A stretch of 64,000 bases of DNA from assembly GCA_029261195.1 (NCBI GenBank), contig JAJDBU010000059.1, positions 1-64,000 on the forward strand, written 5' to 3'. Positions within the stretch are counted from its first letter, which is position 1; each line of letters begins with the position of its first letter. The stretch comes from Nitrospirota bacterium. GTDB lineage: Bacteria > Nitrospirota > Nitrospiria > SBBL01 > JAADHI01. This document shows positions 32,895 to 41,620 of the stretch, piece after piece. The translations under genes were made by a program, and so were the position numbers. Under the pieces are notes generated by a model. That model had not been told where the DNA came from. It worked only from the letters and a program-made list of their open reading frames with translations, and made no database searches.

Positions 32895-33489
32895 TTGCTA
32901 TCTCCTTTATCTGCTGTGTTTTTGTTTCTTCTATTTCTGCTACATGTGCTTGACCCAGCAGGCGGTTGGCCATTCGGTTGATCTCCCGGAGTTCCAAGTC
33001 ATACCAGCGTCTTCGGACGGTGCCCACCCAAAGGGACAGCGCCGAGGTGGCTAGACCAATGACCGTTGTCGTAAAGGCGACGACCAGTTTTTTTGCCAGG
33101 GTTTCCATGTCTCCACCGGATAAGGCCATCAGGGCCGGGCCCAGCGGGATCAAGGTCCCCATCAGACCGAGCATCGGGGCAACGCGGCAGCAGAGGTCCG
33201 TCTTCTCCAGCTTGCGGGTCATGTGATCAGCTGTTGCATCAATCAGATCATCCATCTTGAGCATCGCTTCCTCTTCGGATTGACTCACTCGAACGACCTC
33301 AAAAAATTGCCCTTCCAGTTTTTCAGTCAGGGCCGTTTTTGTCTTATTCCGTCGGCGACGTTCCAGGGTTTCTCTCAGGAAATCGCCCATTGTCAGCAGG
33401 CTCCACCCGAAAAGCCCGATCAGCAGAACAATCACAGGAATCAGGAAGGCAGAAGAGAGGGTGTACAAAATGGTTGTAAATGCAGTCAT
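32833..33489 (-). CDS. MotA/TolQ/ExbB proton-channel protein
   Basis: A 218-residue inner-membrane protein with a first helix at about residues 12-33 and two further helices at about 107-160 (PMLGLMGTLIPLGPALMAL, AFTTTVIGLATSALSL), the ExbB/TolQ plan. With the DUF2149 protein it would form an ExbB/ExbD-like energiser, either for the TonB-dependent receptor upstream or for the chelatase itself. Its start overlaps the preceding membrane-protein gene by four bases. Confidence 0.9.
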   Translation of the reverse strand: MTAFTTILYTLSSAFLIPVIVLLIGLFGWSLLTMGDFLRETLERRRRNKTKTALTEKLEGQFFEVVRVSQSEEEAMLKMDDLIDATADHMTRKLEKTDLCCRVAPMLGLMGTLIPLGPALMALSGGDMETLAKKLVVAFTTTVIGLATSALSLWVGTVRRRWYDLELREINRMANRLLGQAHVAEIEETKTQQIKEIANDPAFRKMDSKKAFRETASA

Positions 33490-34211
33490 GTGTGACTCCT
33501 TTTTGAAAATATCCGGACGATGTTCGGCAGAACAAAACCAAGGGCAATGATCACTAAAACCGCTCCGATCATCAGAACTGTGGTTTGCCCGGGAAAGTTA
33601 AAATCTCCCGTCTCCATGGGTCTTAAATTTAAGGTGGCGGGGAGAAGAATGGAGAGGGCTGCCACCACAATATGGACAAGAATAAAACCGATGAGCGACT
33701 CATCCGGAAGCAGAATCGCCCGACGGCCCAGCCAACGGATCAGCAGCGCGAATAAAATGAATCCACCGGCGAGAACGATCCCGACCTCTGAGCCCTGTCG
33801 GGCGACGAATTCGGTTTGAATCATTCCGACGGCAAGGATCATCCAAAAACAAAGCACCGGAGAGGGAAAGAGCAGGAGCAGAGGGCGTAAAAACCGCTTC
33901 ACCCGAAGCATCACTCTCCCCCCGGACAGTGGGTTTTCCTCACGCGAAAAGGAGAGGGACGTGCGAATCAGGATGAATGAAAGGGAGAGCTCCGCCATCT
34001 GAAAGAGAATCAGCTTTTCTTCATCAAGAAACCAGAGTAGCCAATCCTGAGAGGCCATCGATTCCGAGAAACTTCCCAGGAAAAAACCGATTGTGATATA
34101 TGCAAGCGTCATCAATAATAAATGACGTTTTTTCGGCCTTAGCTGTAAAAAGATGCCAAGACCCAAACGGGCGGATAGAATCAAAGCTATGAATGCGATT
34201 AAGATCAACAT
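33486..34211 (-). CDS. Seven-TM membrane protein (DUF2162-like)
   Basis: A 241-residue protein with seven hydrophobic segments and few charged loops. The opening helix, ending in SARLGLGIFLQLRPKK, resembles DUF2162 predicted transporters that accompany CobN/ExbB/DUF2149 genes; this assignment is from memory and tentative. ATG 34211 is preferred to a GTG 12 bases upstream that has its purine-rich site too close. It overlaps the ExbB-like gene and follows the receptor gene by 35 bases. Confidence 0.7.
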   Translation of the reverse strand: MLILIAFIALILSARLGLGIFLQLRPKKRHLLLMTLAYITIGFFLGSFSESMASQDWLLWFLDEEKLILFQMAELSLSFILIRTSLSFSREENPLSGGRVMLRVKRFLRPLLLLFPSPVLCFWMILAVGMIQTEFVARQGSEVGIVLAGGFILFALLIRWLGRRAILLPDESLIGFILVHIVVAALSILLPATLNLRPMETGDFNFPGQTTVLMIGAVLVIIALGFVLPNIVRIFSKRSHT

Positions 34212-34246
34212 TGTCTTCAGCACTCTCCGGCAGGAATGATTAGGTC

Positions 34247-36457
34247 CTACCCAATTTCAAAACTGACATTAAAAAAGTAAGTCCGCTTCAGGCCGTCGAG
34301 GACTGAAAAGGGCTCGTGATAGACCTCGTCGCCCAGGTTTCGTATGCCAGCGTTGAAACTGATCTCCGAATTTTTTTTTGTCGGATATTTAAAACCCGTA
34401 AAAAGATCCGCGACAAAAAATTCATTGAAGCCTTCTTTCTGATCCACGCTGGGGGTATTCGTCACATAACGGCCCTTGATCCGGACCCATGGCCTGGCCG
34501 TCCAGACTGAAAAATAACGCTTGTAATAAAAAGAAACTTCGAGCGGATTCGAATCGACAATCACCACATCCTTGTCGGCCGGGTCATGCACATCGCGGAC
34601 ATCAAAATCGTTCATACCGAAATTAAGTCCCGCTTCATAGTCCTCTTCCCGGACCCGTTTTAAGGACACTTCAAAACCGCGATTGACCACCCGCTTGACA
34701 TTAAAATAGGGGAAATCACTTGCAAAAAATTCATCCTCCCGATCATTGAATTCCCCATTGGGGGGATCGCAGTCACCCTGGCGGATACAGTCTTGAAGGG
34801 CAGGCAAATTAATAATCCGCGTCCGTTGCTTACGCGTGATGTAGTTGTCAAAATCGCTGTGAAAGACCGAAACCGAGGCGAAGAAGAGGCCATCGTAGAA
34901 TTTCCAGGCGGCCTCGAAGTTATCGGCCTCCTCTGGTCGGCAGCGCAGACCGCAGCCCTTAAAATTATCGAAGGCAAAGCGCTCGAAGAGGGAGGGATAG
35001 CGGTGGGTTCTGCTGTAATTGAAGGAGAGGTTATGTAAAGGGTTGAGCGCATAAATCACGCCGGTGGCATAGGTCGTAGCCGTCTTGCTCAAGGCATCAA
35101 ACTCACCGGTATCGACATTGAATTGTCCCTCTACATTTACAAGATCGTTCACAATCGAAGGATCCCGTCCCGGCAGAAGCTTTGCCCGTACCTCCCAATG
35201 GTTTGCCCGGACACCGGCAAGAAAGGTGAGGTCCTTATGCAGATGCTCCGCACTCACATAGCCCGCCACATAGTTCTGCTCGGAAAAGACCCGTGTATCG
35301 GCCTGATCATCCACAAACTCCCCCCCGAACGTCAGTGTTGTATTGTTGATCGGGATGACGCTGCTAAAATTGATACTCTCGCTTTCGAGGATCGTTCGGG
35401 CCACGACCACACGCCGGGTCAATTCCTGATCGGCATAGGAGAGGCTGATATCCTGAAAAACGCCGAGGTTCTTAATTTGGTAGCGGGCCTGATGCGATTT
35501 CCGGGTGAGTAAATCAACCTGAGAGATGGTCGAGTCCACGTCAGCACGATTGGAAAAGATGTCTCTCGCTTCGTAATCCGTATGCTGAAAGGAGAGCTTA
35601 TGCTTCGCATTGATACGATAGCCCAGGTGAAGACTGAGAGATTCATCCTCAAAACCCAAACCCTTGATTTCAAACGGCGTCCCCAAGCGCTCTTCCCGTT
35701 CATTCGTCCGACGGATTGCGACATCCAGCTTTGCCCGGTTTTTGATCTTGTAGTCATCGGCATCGGTCTGGCTGTATGAAAGGGCGGCGCCGAAACCGGA
35801 TCTTGCACCGGAGAGGGAGGTGGCATGCTTTGTTTTTTCAGTGCCGTCGTCATAGCCGAAGGTGTATTTCAGCTTCAGGTGGTCTTCCTCAGTGATATCC
35901 TTCGTCTCCACCAGAATAATGCCGCCGGTCGCTCCCGGATCATAGACGACTGCCGGAGAGCCTTTCACGATTTCGATTGACTCGACGGTTGAGATATCGA
36001 CCAGATTGATCTCCCCACCGCCGCGATAGGTCATCCCCTGATTGGAAAGACGGACACCATCGACATAGGAGATGATCCGGTCACCAGAGAGGCCGCGGAT
36101 CTCGATGCGTTTTGTAAAGGCCCCCGACTCCCGGACCGTGACATTCGGCAGTTCTTTTAAGGCTGACTTGACATCGGGGATTGACTCTTCTTCGATCTTA
36201 TCGGAGAAGACTTTCTCCCGGGTAAAAGACTCCTCGAAAGAGGTCTCCAGGTCGACTATAGACTTTTCGACTTCCTTCTCCGCTTCAACCTCCAGGGTAT
36301 CAAGGACAATCGGTTCCTCTTCTTCAGCGCCAGCCGTCTGAAGTCCGGGGACAAAGGACAGAAAAATCAAAAGAAACAGAACTGGGAGGAGGGCCGGAAG
36401 CCCTCCTCCCATATTGTCTCCCAGACGGATGAAACCGCGTCGGCGCAGCTTAGTCAT
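34247..36457 (-). CDS. TonB-dependent outer-membrane receptor (haem/cobalamin type)
   Basis: A 736-residue receptor: signal peptide (KLRRRG followed by a hydrophobic stretch, cleavage near TAGA), a TonB-box-like segment IVLDTLEVEA, a plug domain (SALKELPNVTVRE, RIEIRGLSGDRI, GGEINLVDISTVESIEIVKG) and a 22-strand barrel. The NYSRTHRYPSLFERFAF region matches the FRAP/NPNL area of haem receptors. Two Cys pairs (GCGLRC, DCIRQGDC) lie in probable outer loops. ATG 36457 overlaps the lipoprotein stop; an ATG at 36412 has a better ribosome site but would remove the charged signal-peptide N-region. Confidence 0.92.
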   Translation of the reverse strand: MTKLRRRGFIRLGDNMGGGLPALLPVLFLLIFLSFVPGLQTAGAEEEEPIVLDTLEVEAEKEVEKSIVDLETSFEESFTREKVFSDKIEEESIPDVKSALKELPNVTVRESGAFTKRIEIRGLSGDRIISYVDGVRLSNQGMTYRGGGEINLVDISTVESIEIVKGSPAVVYDPGATGGIILVETKDITEEDHLKLKYTFGYDDGTEKTKHATSLSGARSGFGAALSYSQTDADDYKIKNRAKLDVAIRRTNEREERLGTPFEIKGLGFEDESLSLHLGYRINAKHKLSFQHTDYEARDIFSNRADVDSTISQVDLLTRKSHQARYQIKNLGVFQDISLSYADQELTRRVVVARTILESESINFSSVIPINNTTLTFGGEFVDDQADTRVFSEQNYVAGYVSAEHLHKDLTFLAGVRANHWEVRAKLLPGRDPSIVNDLVNVEGQFNVDTGEFDALSKTATTYATGVIYALNPLHNLSFNYSRTHRYPSLFERFAFDNFKGCGLRCRPEEADNFEAAWKFYDGLFFASVSVFHSDFDNYITRKQRTRIINLPALQDCIRQGDCDPPNGEFNDREDEFFASDFPYFNVKRVVNRGFEVSLKRVREEDYEAGLNFGMNDFDVRDVHDPADKDVVIVDSNPLEVSFYYKRYFSVWTARPWVRIKGRYVTNTPSVDQKEGFNEFFVADLFTGFKYPTKKNSEISFNAGIRNLGDEVYHEPFSVLDGLKRTYFFNVSFEIG

Positions 36458-39323
36458 AAAGCCAGGCCGAGGTCGGAATCTGATCAACATGCACCAGACC
36501 GGTTGCCGCATCGACTTCTCCGGCAAAGAGGTGCCAGCGGTGGTCGCCATTGTGTCCTCTCAGGGCATAGAGGGTGCCGATGCCAGAAAGCGGCACGCCA
36601 CTGGTTCGCCCGAAGACAGCAGACAGCGCCTTGACATCACCACTGAGTGCCTGCGCATCCCCCAGCACAAGCTCGTTCCGGGTGATATTGAGGAGATTAT
36701 TTGAAACGGCATCCCAGGCAAGGACCTCACCGTCAAAGACGCCGCTTGCGCGTTCGGCCGTCTTCGTCATGGCGGTTCGTCCGACCGAAGTCCCGACCTC
36801 CACGGCATCGGAAAGCTTGTAGATGTGCAATCGATAGAGCGCCTCTGAAACGCCACGAACGGCTTCCTGTTCCAGGATGCTGACAAAGAGCTTCCCGTTC
36901 ATGGCCAGCGGGGCAGTCCTTCTGGAGCTAAACATGGTCAGTCCACTCTTTTCGACCAGGAGCGCGTCAAATGCGGTCTTTCCTGTGCTGCCCACATTCA
37001 GATAGCCGTATTTGACAGAAGAACATTTTTCTCCGTTTGAATTCGCCTGACAGGCACCCGGAAAGGCGGGATCGGGGACAGCGGCCGCATTGTTTCTCGC
37101 ATCATAATTTCCACTCTCCACAAAGAGCTTCCCATCGGAAACCGCAGCCAGATTGAGGTGACCCACAGACGTTTCACTATCGGAGTTGTCCCCGTGGTCA
37201 ATGCCATCCCCGTTGTCGAACATCTTCACCCCGGTCGTCCCGGTCAGCTTGACGATCTGTCCATGTTTGTAAAGACGGATTTTCGTCGTCCCCTTCCTGA
37301 ATCCGAGGGGATCCTGGAGGTCAATGTCGTAATTAATCACGAGGTAGGCATTCGGACCGTCGCTCACAAAGCGGTTGGCACCTGAAAGGGAAAAGAAATC
37401 GGTCAACACACCTGAGAAGCCGTGAGAAGGCCCGACGAACAAGAGGTGGACATTGGCATCGAAAGGCCCCGGATAGGTGATCCCGGTGACCGCACTCAGT
37501 GCCAGCGTCGTCTTATCAAGGGCATGGACATTGACGTCGCCATCCTTTCCGAGATAGAGATGGGTGTCACTCTCCGCCAGGAAGGAGAAGGTGCCATCGC
37601 CTCCGGCGACATCGCTGCAAGTGCTCAGATCGGCCGGACAGGTCTGTAGTTTCCTGGCCGGTGCGCCATCTGCCGGTTTGTGGATTCCGATTGCCGTAAT
37701 CAGGATGTGCTCGGTTGCACCTGTTCCGTTTTTCAGGATCCGGACCATTCTCCCCTGAGTCATCTTGCCATCAACCAGCCGGGCGATAATCGGCGTCTGG
37801 AAGATGCTGTCGCCGGTCTCTCCCCGGAGTGCATCTGCATTCCGCTGTAACGCGGTCAAGTCAACGTAGGAATTATCCGGGTCCGTGATGTTGTTGTGGA
37901 GCCGGTATTGACCCGAGAGATGCTGTATTCCCTGATCCCGCAAAGCCTGGGAAAGCATTGAAGAATCAAAAATGAGCGTTTCAATTGACGGCGTGCCGAC
38001 CTCATAGCGCTTGAAGGCATTGTCAAAGAAAAACTCATATTGAAAGGGTCCCCTGCGGCCTTGACCGATCCGTGTCTCACGCGACTGATTCGGGTCCAGG
38101 AAGATGCCGTATTTTTTCCCGGTAATCGTCGTCTTGTCCCCGTCCTGAGTGCCTTCTAAAACAAAGGCCTGGCCGCCGCGGCTGGTGTCGAGGATGACAT
38201 TGTTTTTGACAACCGTCTGTTTTCCGGTTGCACCATCGTAGACAACCAGTTGGAGATTTCCGGTGACCGGGTTATCGACATGGTAATAGGCGAGTTTCGC
38301 CACGTTTGAGAAAGTGGCTGCGTTGTTGAGCAGGACGAGGTTGAAGATCGCAGGATCAAAGCTGGTTCCCGTAAACGCTGCGACAAATTTTCCACGACTC
38401 GAAAGCCCTCCGCCGCCGGTCACTGTCGCCACCACATCGGCTTTCATTAAATAGCTCCTGGATGCGCTCCCCTTGAGTCCAATCAGGTGGGCGACAAGCT
38501 TGTCGATATTGGCATTGACGTTGTCAATCTCGACCGGATCCGTCAGCGCGGCCAGCTCGGCCTTAAAGGTCTCCCGAATCGCCGCCTCAATCAAGGCTTT
38601 CTGATAGGCCGGAGCGAGTGCCTCACCAACGGACGCCGCCGCATCAATGACAGCGAAGAAGGCAACAAGACTATCCTTCGTCGCCGCTTCGCTGGCCTTG
38701 TTAAAGATATTGGAAAGGTCATTGGCGTCAATCCCTTGTGTGATATCTAGTCCGGCCAGAATCTCTGGAAATGACTTTCCCTCCGCTGCGATCAAAGTCA
38801 GCTTCATCGCCAATGCCTGACGTGTGGGATCGGTTGCCGGATCGGCCGTCACATTGATATCCCCAAGACGGGCCTTGACCTTTGCGATGGCCGCGTTGAT
38901 ATCCGACCCGTCATATGCCGCGCTGAGAAGACAAGTGATTGGCGAAACGACGACATTGTCATATTGGCTGTAAAGCGCCAGCGGGAGGCAGAGGGCAATC
39001 CCCTGAAAGTCCTGACCCGTCCCCGTGTCGGCGCCGCCGGATGTTTTCACGACATAGCCGGAGAGATCTCCACCGGGGACTTTCGTCAAGGTAAATCCGC
39101 CATCGGCGCCGCTCTTTCCGGAAATTTTGGCAAGCGTACCATCCAGTTTTACCAGGATGACATCTGCATGCTCGACGGCCGGATCGGAAACAATACCGGA
39201 AATCGACTGGCTGGCTGCGCCACCGTCGTCGCCGCCGCCGCTACTTCCGCTGGAACAGCCTCCGATCAGGAAGGTGCCCAGAAGGGCAAATATAAAATTT
39301 TGAAAAATCTTTCTTTGTTTCAT
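36450..39323 (-). CDS. Very large lipoprotein preceding the TonB receptor
   Basis: A 957-residue lipoprotein with signal and lipobox LIGGC at about residue 22, then a Ser/Gly/Asp-rich linker. Residues about 38-80 look like a carboxypeptidase-regulatory beta domain (ISGIVSDPAVEHADVILVKLDG); about 120-290 are helical; the remaining 650 residues are beta-rich with repeated LFV/KLF strand patterns suggestive of a propeller. AAGGAG precedes ATG 39323. It takes the place of the haemophore HmuY in hmu-type operons, but I see no HmuY similarity. A surface-exposed ligand-capture role is inferred from position only. Confidence 0.75.
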   Translation of the reverse strand: MKQRKIFQNFIFALLGTFLIGGCSSGSSGGGDDGGAASQSISGIVSDPAVEHADVILVKLDGTLAKISGKSGADGGFTLTKVPGGDLSGYVVKTSGGADTGTGQDFQGIALCLPLALYSQYDNVVVSPITCLLSAAYDGSDINAAIAKVKARLGDINVTADPATDPTRQALAMKLTLIAAEGKSFPEILAGLDITQGIDANDLSNIFNKASEAATKDSLVAFFAVIDAAASVGEALAPAYQKALIEAAIRETFKAELAALTDPVEIDNVNANIDKLVAHLIGLKGSASRSYLMKADVVATVTGGGGLSSRGKFVAAFTGTSFDPAIFNLVLLNNAATFSNVAKLAYYHVDNPVTGNLQLVVYDGATGKQTVVKNNVILDTSRGGQAFVLEGTQDGDKTTITGKKYGIFLDPNQSRETRIGQGRRGPFQYEFFFDNAFKRYEVGTPSIETLIFDSSMLSQALRDQGIQHLSGQYRLHNNITDPDNSYVDLTALQRNADALRGETGDSIFQTPIIARLVDGKMTQGRMVRILKNGTGATEHILITAIGIHKPADGAPARKLQTCPADLSTCSDVAGGDGTFSFLAESDTHLYLGKDGDVNVHALDKTTLALSAVTGITYPGPFDANVHLLFVGPSHGFSGVLTDFFSLSGANRFVSDGPNAYLVINYDIDLQDPLGFRKGTTKIRLYKHGQIVKLTGTTGVKMFDNGDGIDHGDNSDSETSVGHLNLAAVSDGKLFVESGNYDARNNAAAVPDPAFPGACQANSNGEKCSSVKYGYLNVGSTGKTAFDALLVEKSGLTMFSSRRTAPLAMNGKLFVSILEQEAVRGVSEALYRLHIYKLSDAVEVGTSVGRTAMTKTAERASGVFDGEVLAWDAVSNNLLNITRNELVLGDAQALSGDVKALSAVFGRTSGVPLSGIGTLYALRGHNGDHRWHLFAGEVDAATGLVHVDQIPTSAWLYD

Positions 39324-39398
39324 GGTGACTTTCTCCTTTGTGTTCAATTATGGAAGTGAAATAAAGTTTCACTTCCCCCAAAGCATTCAAGGCCGGGC

Positions 39399-39468
39399 AA
39401 AAAAAAGCCCAAGGCGCTGTTGCTCTTGCCTTGGGCTTTTGGGTTCGGTGTTTTGCAGACCGCTAGCC
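39399..39468 (-). promoter_or_regulatory. Leader element with conserved box and terminator hairpin, copy 1
   Basis: On the minus strand GGCTAGCGGTCTGC (39468-39455) is followed after 16 bases by a hairpin with perfect 11-base arms, AAGCCCAAGGC/GCCTTGGGCTT (39438-39428 and 39415-39405), and a run of eight T residues. It lies 76 bases before the lipoprotein start. The same arrangement with the same spacing precedes the CbiK-like gene at 41220-41287. It is either an attenuator/riboregulator or an intergenic terminator with a shared upstream box. Confidence 0.75.
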
Positions 39469-39498
39469 TCTATTTGAGTTGGTATTGCTATTACGAGT

Positions 39499-39810
39499 TT
39501 ATTTCATTGAGCTTGCCAGCAGGTGAGCTCCTGCTGATTCGCCGGCTGCTTTGACTTTGTCACGCAATCCGACTTTGCCTTTTTCGATCTGGCCTTCTAC
39601 CCACTTCAGGAAATTCGGGTGAGGTGCGAAACCGGTGGCGTAGCGGTAGCTCATGCCTTCAAGAAGGTCGTCCGCATGGCCCTGCCCGGTGGTGCGTTCC
39701 GGAACAAGAATGGCGGTTCCGCCGTCCCGACTGGCCTCCTCAATCATTTGACGAATCACTTCAACAGACTTTTTCCGCTTATCCGGCCAATCTTCACGCC
39801 AGGTGTAATA
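39499..39810 (-). pseudogene. Cut-off C-terminal part of the exported CbiK/CbiX-like chelatase
   Basis: These 104 codons continue, in the same reading frame and without any other stop, from the TAA that ends the chelatase ORF at 39811. The encoded segment starts YYTWREDWPDKRKKSVE and continues through a well-formed helix (IRQMIEEA), a TAILVPE strand and HADDLLEGMSYRYA, the expected second half of a CbiK/CbiX lobe. An internal GTG could start an 86-residue fragment, but no ribosome site supports it. A single nonsense change is the simplest explanation; recoding or a sequence error are alternatives. Confidence 0.75.
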
Positions 39811-41190
39811 TTAAATGTCCTTGAACGCCGACCCGCCGTTCTTCCGCATTTGATCGGCTATGCTGGCAAGGTTGTTCATCCAACGGCCATTGACTTCCTC
39901 ATTATCCGTTCCGTGGGCCAGGAGGATGAGTGTTTCCTTCTTCGGGTTTTTGCTCAAGGCCTTGGCCCGCTCTAACATGACCTCGGCCACCAGCGGATCA
40001 TCCTCCGACCCGCCAAAGGTAGTGAAGACTACCGGGCTGGCAACACGTATCACTTTTCCGCCTCGGCGGTAAGCGCCATTCAATCCGAGGATGTATTCTG
40101 TTTTTTCACGGAAGGATGCGGCCAGGGAATAAATCCGAATGAGCATGATCGCTCGAACACCTCTCTTTTCCAGACGTTTGACTGCACGTTCAATCACTTT
40201 CGGATCGGCCATGCTAAATGCATATTCGATTTTATAGCGGTCTATGAGAGGCTCCAGATTTTCTCGGATTGTCTCGTTCCAGTTAAAATCGGAGCCGTGG
40301 GGCATCAGCACCACGCCGATTTCGTCATCGGACAGGGGAAGGCGGAGGTTCGCTTCCTTCTCCAGCCATATACCGACATTTTTATGAGGGATCACCCCTT
40401 TGCCATTGGCAACAATGTTGTCAAATTTTGAGATCTGTCGTTTAAGACGATTCCAGGAAGACATCATGTGGGTCGCCTTTCTCCCGAAATTAAAGGGGAC
40501 AACCACAACACGCTCTCCCTTCGCCCGATTGAGGGCAATTCTATCAACCACCCGATCAGAGGCTGCTTTGCGAACCGCTTTCTCGGCCACTCGGTCATAT
40601 AAAACAACAACCTCAGTCGCGCTGAATCCAAAAGAGCGATTTACTCGTTTCAGCATCGCTTCCAGATCCTCCTTGATTTCGGCCTCTTCCTGTTGGTTGC
40701 TTGCTCCGGAACCGACAACGACCAGTACCTCCTTAGAGGCTTTTTTGCTCAGGTCTTTGATTCGTTTTTTCAAGATCTCTTCGATGAGATAACTGCCATC
40801 CATCGTTTCGCCGATCTTCATCGGCACTCCCCAGGCCTGCGTATTTAAAACCCCAAGGGCCTTTTTATAGAGAATATTCTCGGGGGAGAGAAAGAGTGGA
40901 AGCACCCAGATTTTCCGAACCTGCTTCGCCTTGAGTACATTGACTCCGGCTGCAATATTTTTTGCCGTCTTCTTGCTTGTAGCAAAAACAAGCGCCGTTG
41001 CATATTCTTTTGAAAAGGCCTCGTAAGCATCCCGGACTTCTTCGTTCCCCAAAAACCCACGATCGGGTGCCACGACAAGGAAGCCGACTTCAGGATGAAT
41101 GACCTCAGCCATGAGCTGTGAAGGACCAAAGGGAATATACAAACCCGTAACAATCAAACTGAGCACCAGGATGTTTTTGACTCTTTGCAT
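39811..41190 (-). CDS. Exported CbiK/CbiX-like chelatase, truncated by in-frame TAA
   Basis: A 459-residue protein with a Sec signal peptide (about residues 1-28) and repeated sirohydrochlorin-chelatase-like lobes: lobe A around VLPLFLSPENILYKKALG, lobe B from VVLMPHGSDFNWNE, lobe C from LILLAHGTDNEEVN, the His in MPHG and AHG being the metal-site candidates. Lobe C is interrupted by TAA 39811-39813, after which the same frame stays open for 104 codons. GTGAGG lies before ATG 41190. Periplasmic CbiK homologues are known from sulphate reducers and bind haem. It opens the chelatase/receptor unit, behind a Fur-like box and a terminator-bearing leader. Confidence 0.75.
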   Translation of the reverse strand: MQRVKNILVLSLIVTGLYIPFGPSQLMAEVIHPEVGFLVVAPDRGFLGNEEVRDAYEAFSKEYATALVFATSKKTAKNIAAGVNVLKAKQVRKIWVLPLFLSPENILYKKALGVLNTQAWGVPMKIGETMDGSYLIEEILKKRIKDLSKKASKEVLVVVGSGASNQQEEAEIKEDLEAMLKRVNRSFGFSATEVVVLYDRVAEKAVRKAASDRVVDRIALNRAKGERVVVVPFNFGRKATHMMSSWNRLKRQISKFDNIVANGKGVIPHKNVGIWLEKEANLRLPLSDDEIGVVLMPHGSDFNWNETIRENLEPLIDRYKIEYAFSMADPKVIERAVKRLEKRGVRAIMLIRIYSLAASFREKTEYILGLNGAYRRGGKVIRVASPVVFTTFGGSEDDPLVAEVMLERAKALSKNPKKETLILLAHGTDNEEVNGRWMNNLASIADQMRKNGGSAFKDI

Positions 41191-41219
41191 TTCTTTCCTC
41201 ACTTTCATGTGCTTTAAAC

Positions 41220-41287
41220 AAAAAAAGCCCAAGGCTTTGTGACTTTGCCTTGGGCTTCTGGGTTCTAAATTGTGCTGACCGCTAGCC
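41220..41287 (-). promoter_or_regulatory. Leader element with conserved box and terminator hairpin, copy 2
   Basis: On the minus strand GGCTAGCGGTCAGC (41287-41274) is followed after 16 bases by the hairpin AAGCCCAAGGC/GCCTTGGGCTT (41257-41247 and 41235-41225) and seven T residues, ending 29 bases before the chelatase start codon. Box, hairpin arms and spacing match copy 1 at 39399-39468; the loops and flanks differ, so the conservation is selective. Placed between promoter and gene, it should act as a transcription attenuator. Confidence 0.8.
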
Positions 41288-41300
41288 GCTACATTCAGCT

Positions 41301-41319
41301 GCAACTGATAATCACTATC
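41301..41319. promoter_or_regulatory. Fur-like box
   Basis: GCAACTGATAATCACTATC, read on the minus strand as GATAGTGATTATCAGTTGC, matches 14 of 19 positions of the Fur consensus GATAATGATAATCATTATC. It lies just downstream of a candidate -10 for the chelatase/receptor unit, where repressor binding would block transcription, and would make the locus iron-responsive. Confidence 0.6.
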
Positions 41320-41332
41320 AATAACGAGGTGA

Positions 41333-41362
41333 ACAGTAGAGCAATGGTCGGAATCTTGTCAA
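41333..41362 (-). promoter_or_regulatory. Candidate sigma70 promoter of the chelatase/receptor unit
   Basis: On the minus strand a perfect TTGACA (41362-41357) is followed after 18 bases by TACTGT (41338-41333), a weak -10. The Fur-like box begins 13 bases further downstream and the attenuator follows. Confidence 0.45.
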
Positions 41363-41620
41363 GATGTTTTTTTGACATAGCGAAAAATGTCAGGTTAGGA
41401 GAAGGGTGGGGCCGGAACGGGATGGCACCCCCTGGAAGGAACTGAGGTTTTTATCAACTCCTAAAGAAGTGGACGGGGAAGTAAATTATGATTTGCCCCG
41501 AGGGAATTTCAGGTGTCTCTAATGAAGTTCGGGTTGAATTTTTCAAGAGAGGAAATTTGCAACACAGAAGATGGGAATTTTTGTCTCGAATAAACAATTC
41601 ATGATTTAACCAGAGTTTTT
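41363..41620. other. Intergenic stretch upstream of the chelatase promoter
   Basis: About 260 bases between the chelatase promoter and the end of the tolC-like gene. I find no ORF with a ribosome site and no clear terminator for the efflux operon, so read-through into the chelatase unit is possible. Confidence 0.5.

Noticed and set aside
39399-41287. Cobalamin riboswitches upstream of the receptor locus
   Set aside because: The conserved box does not match the B12-box consensus, and the elements are too short for the cobalamin aptamer.
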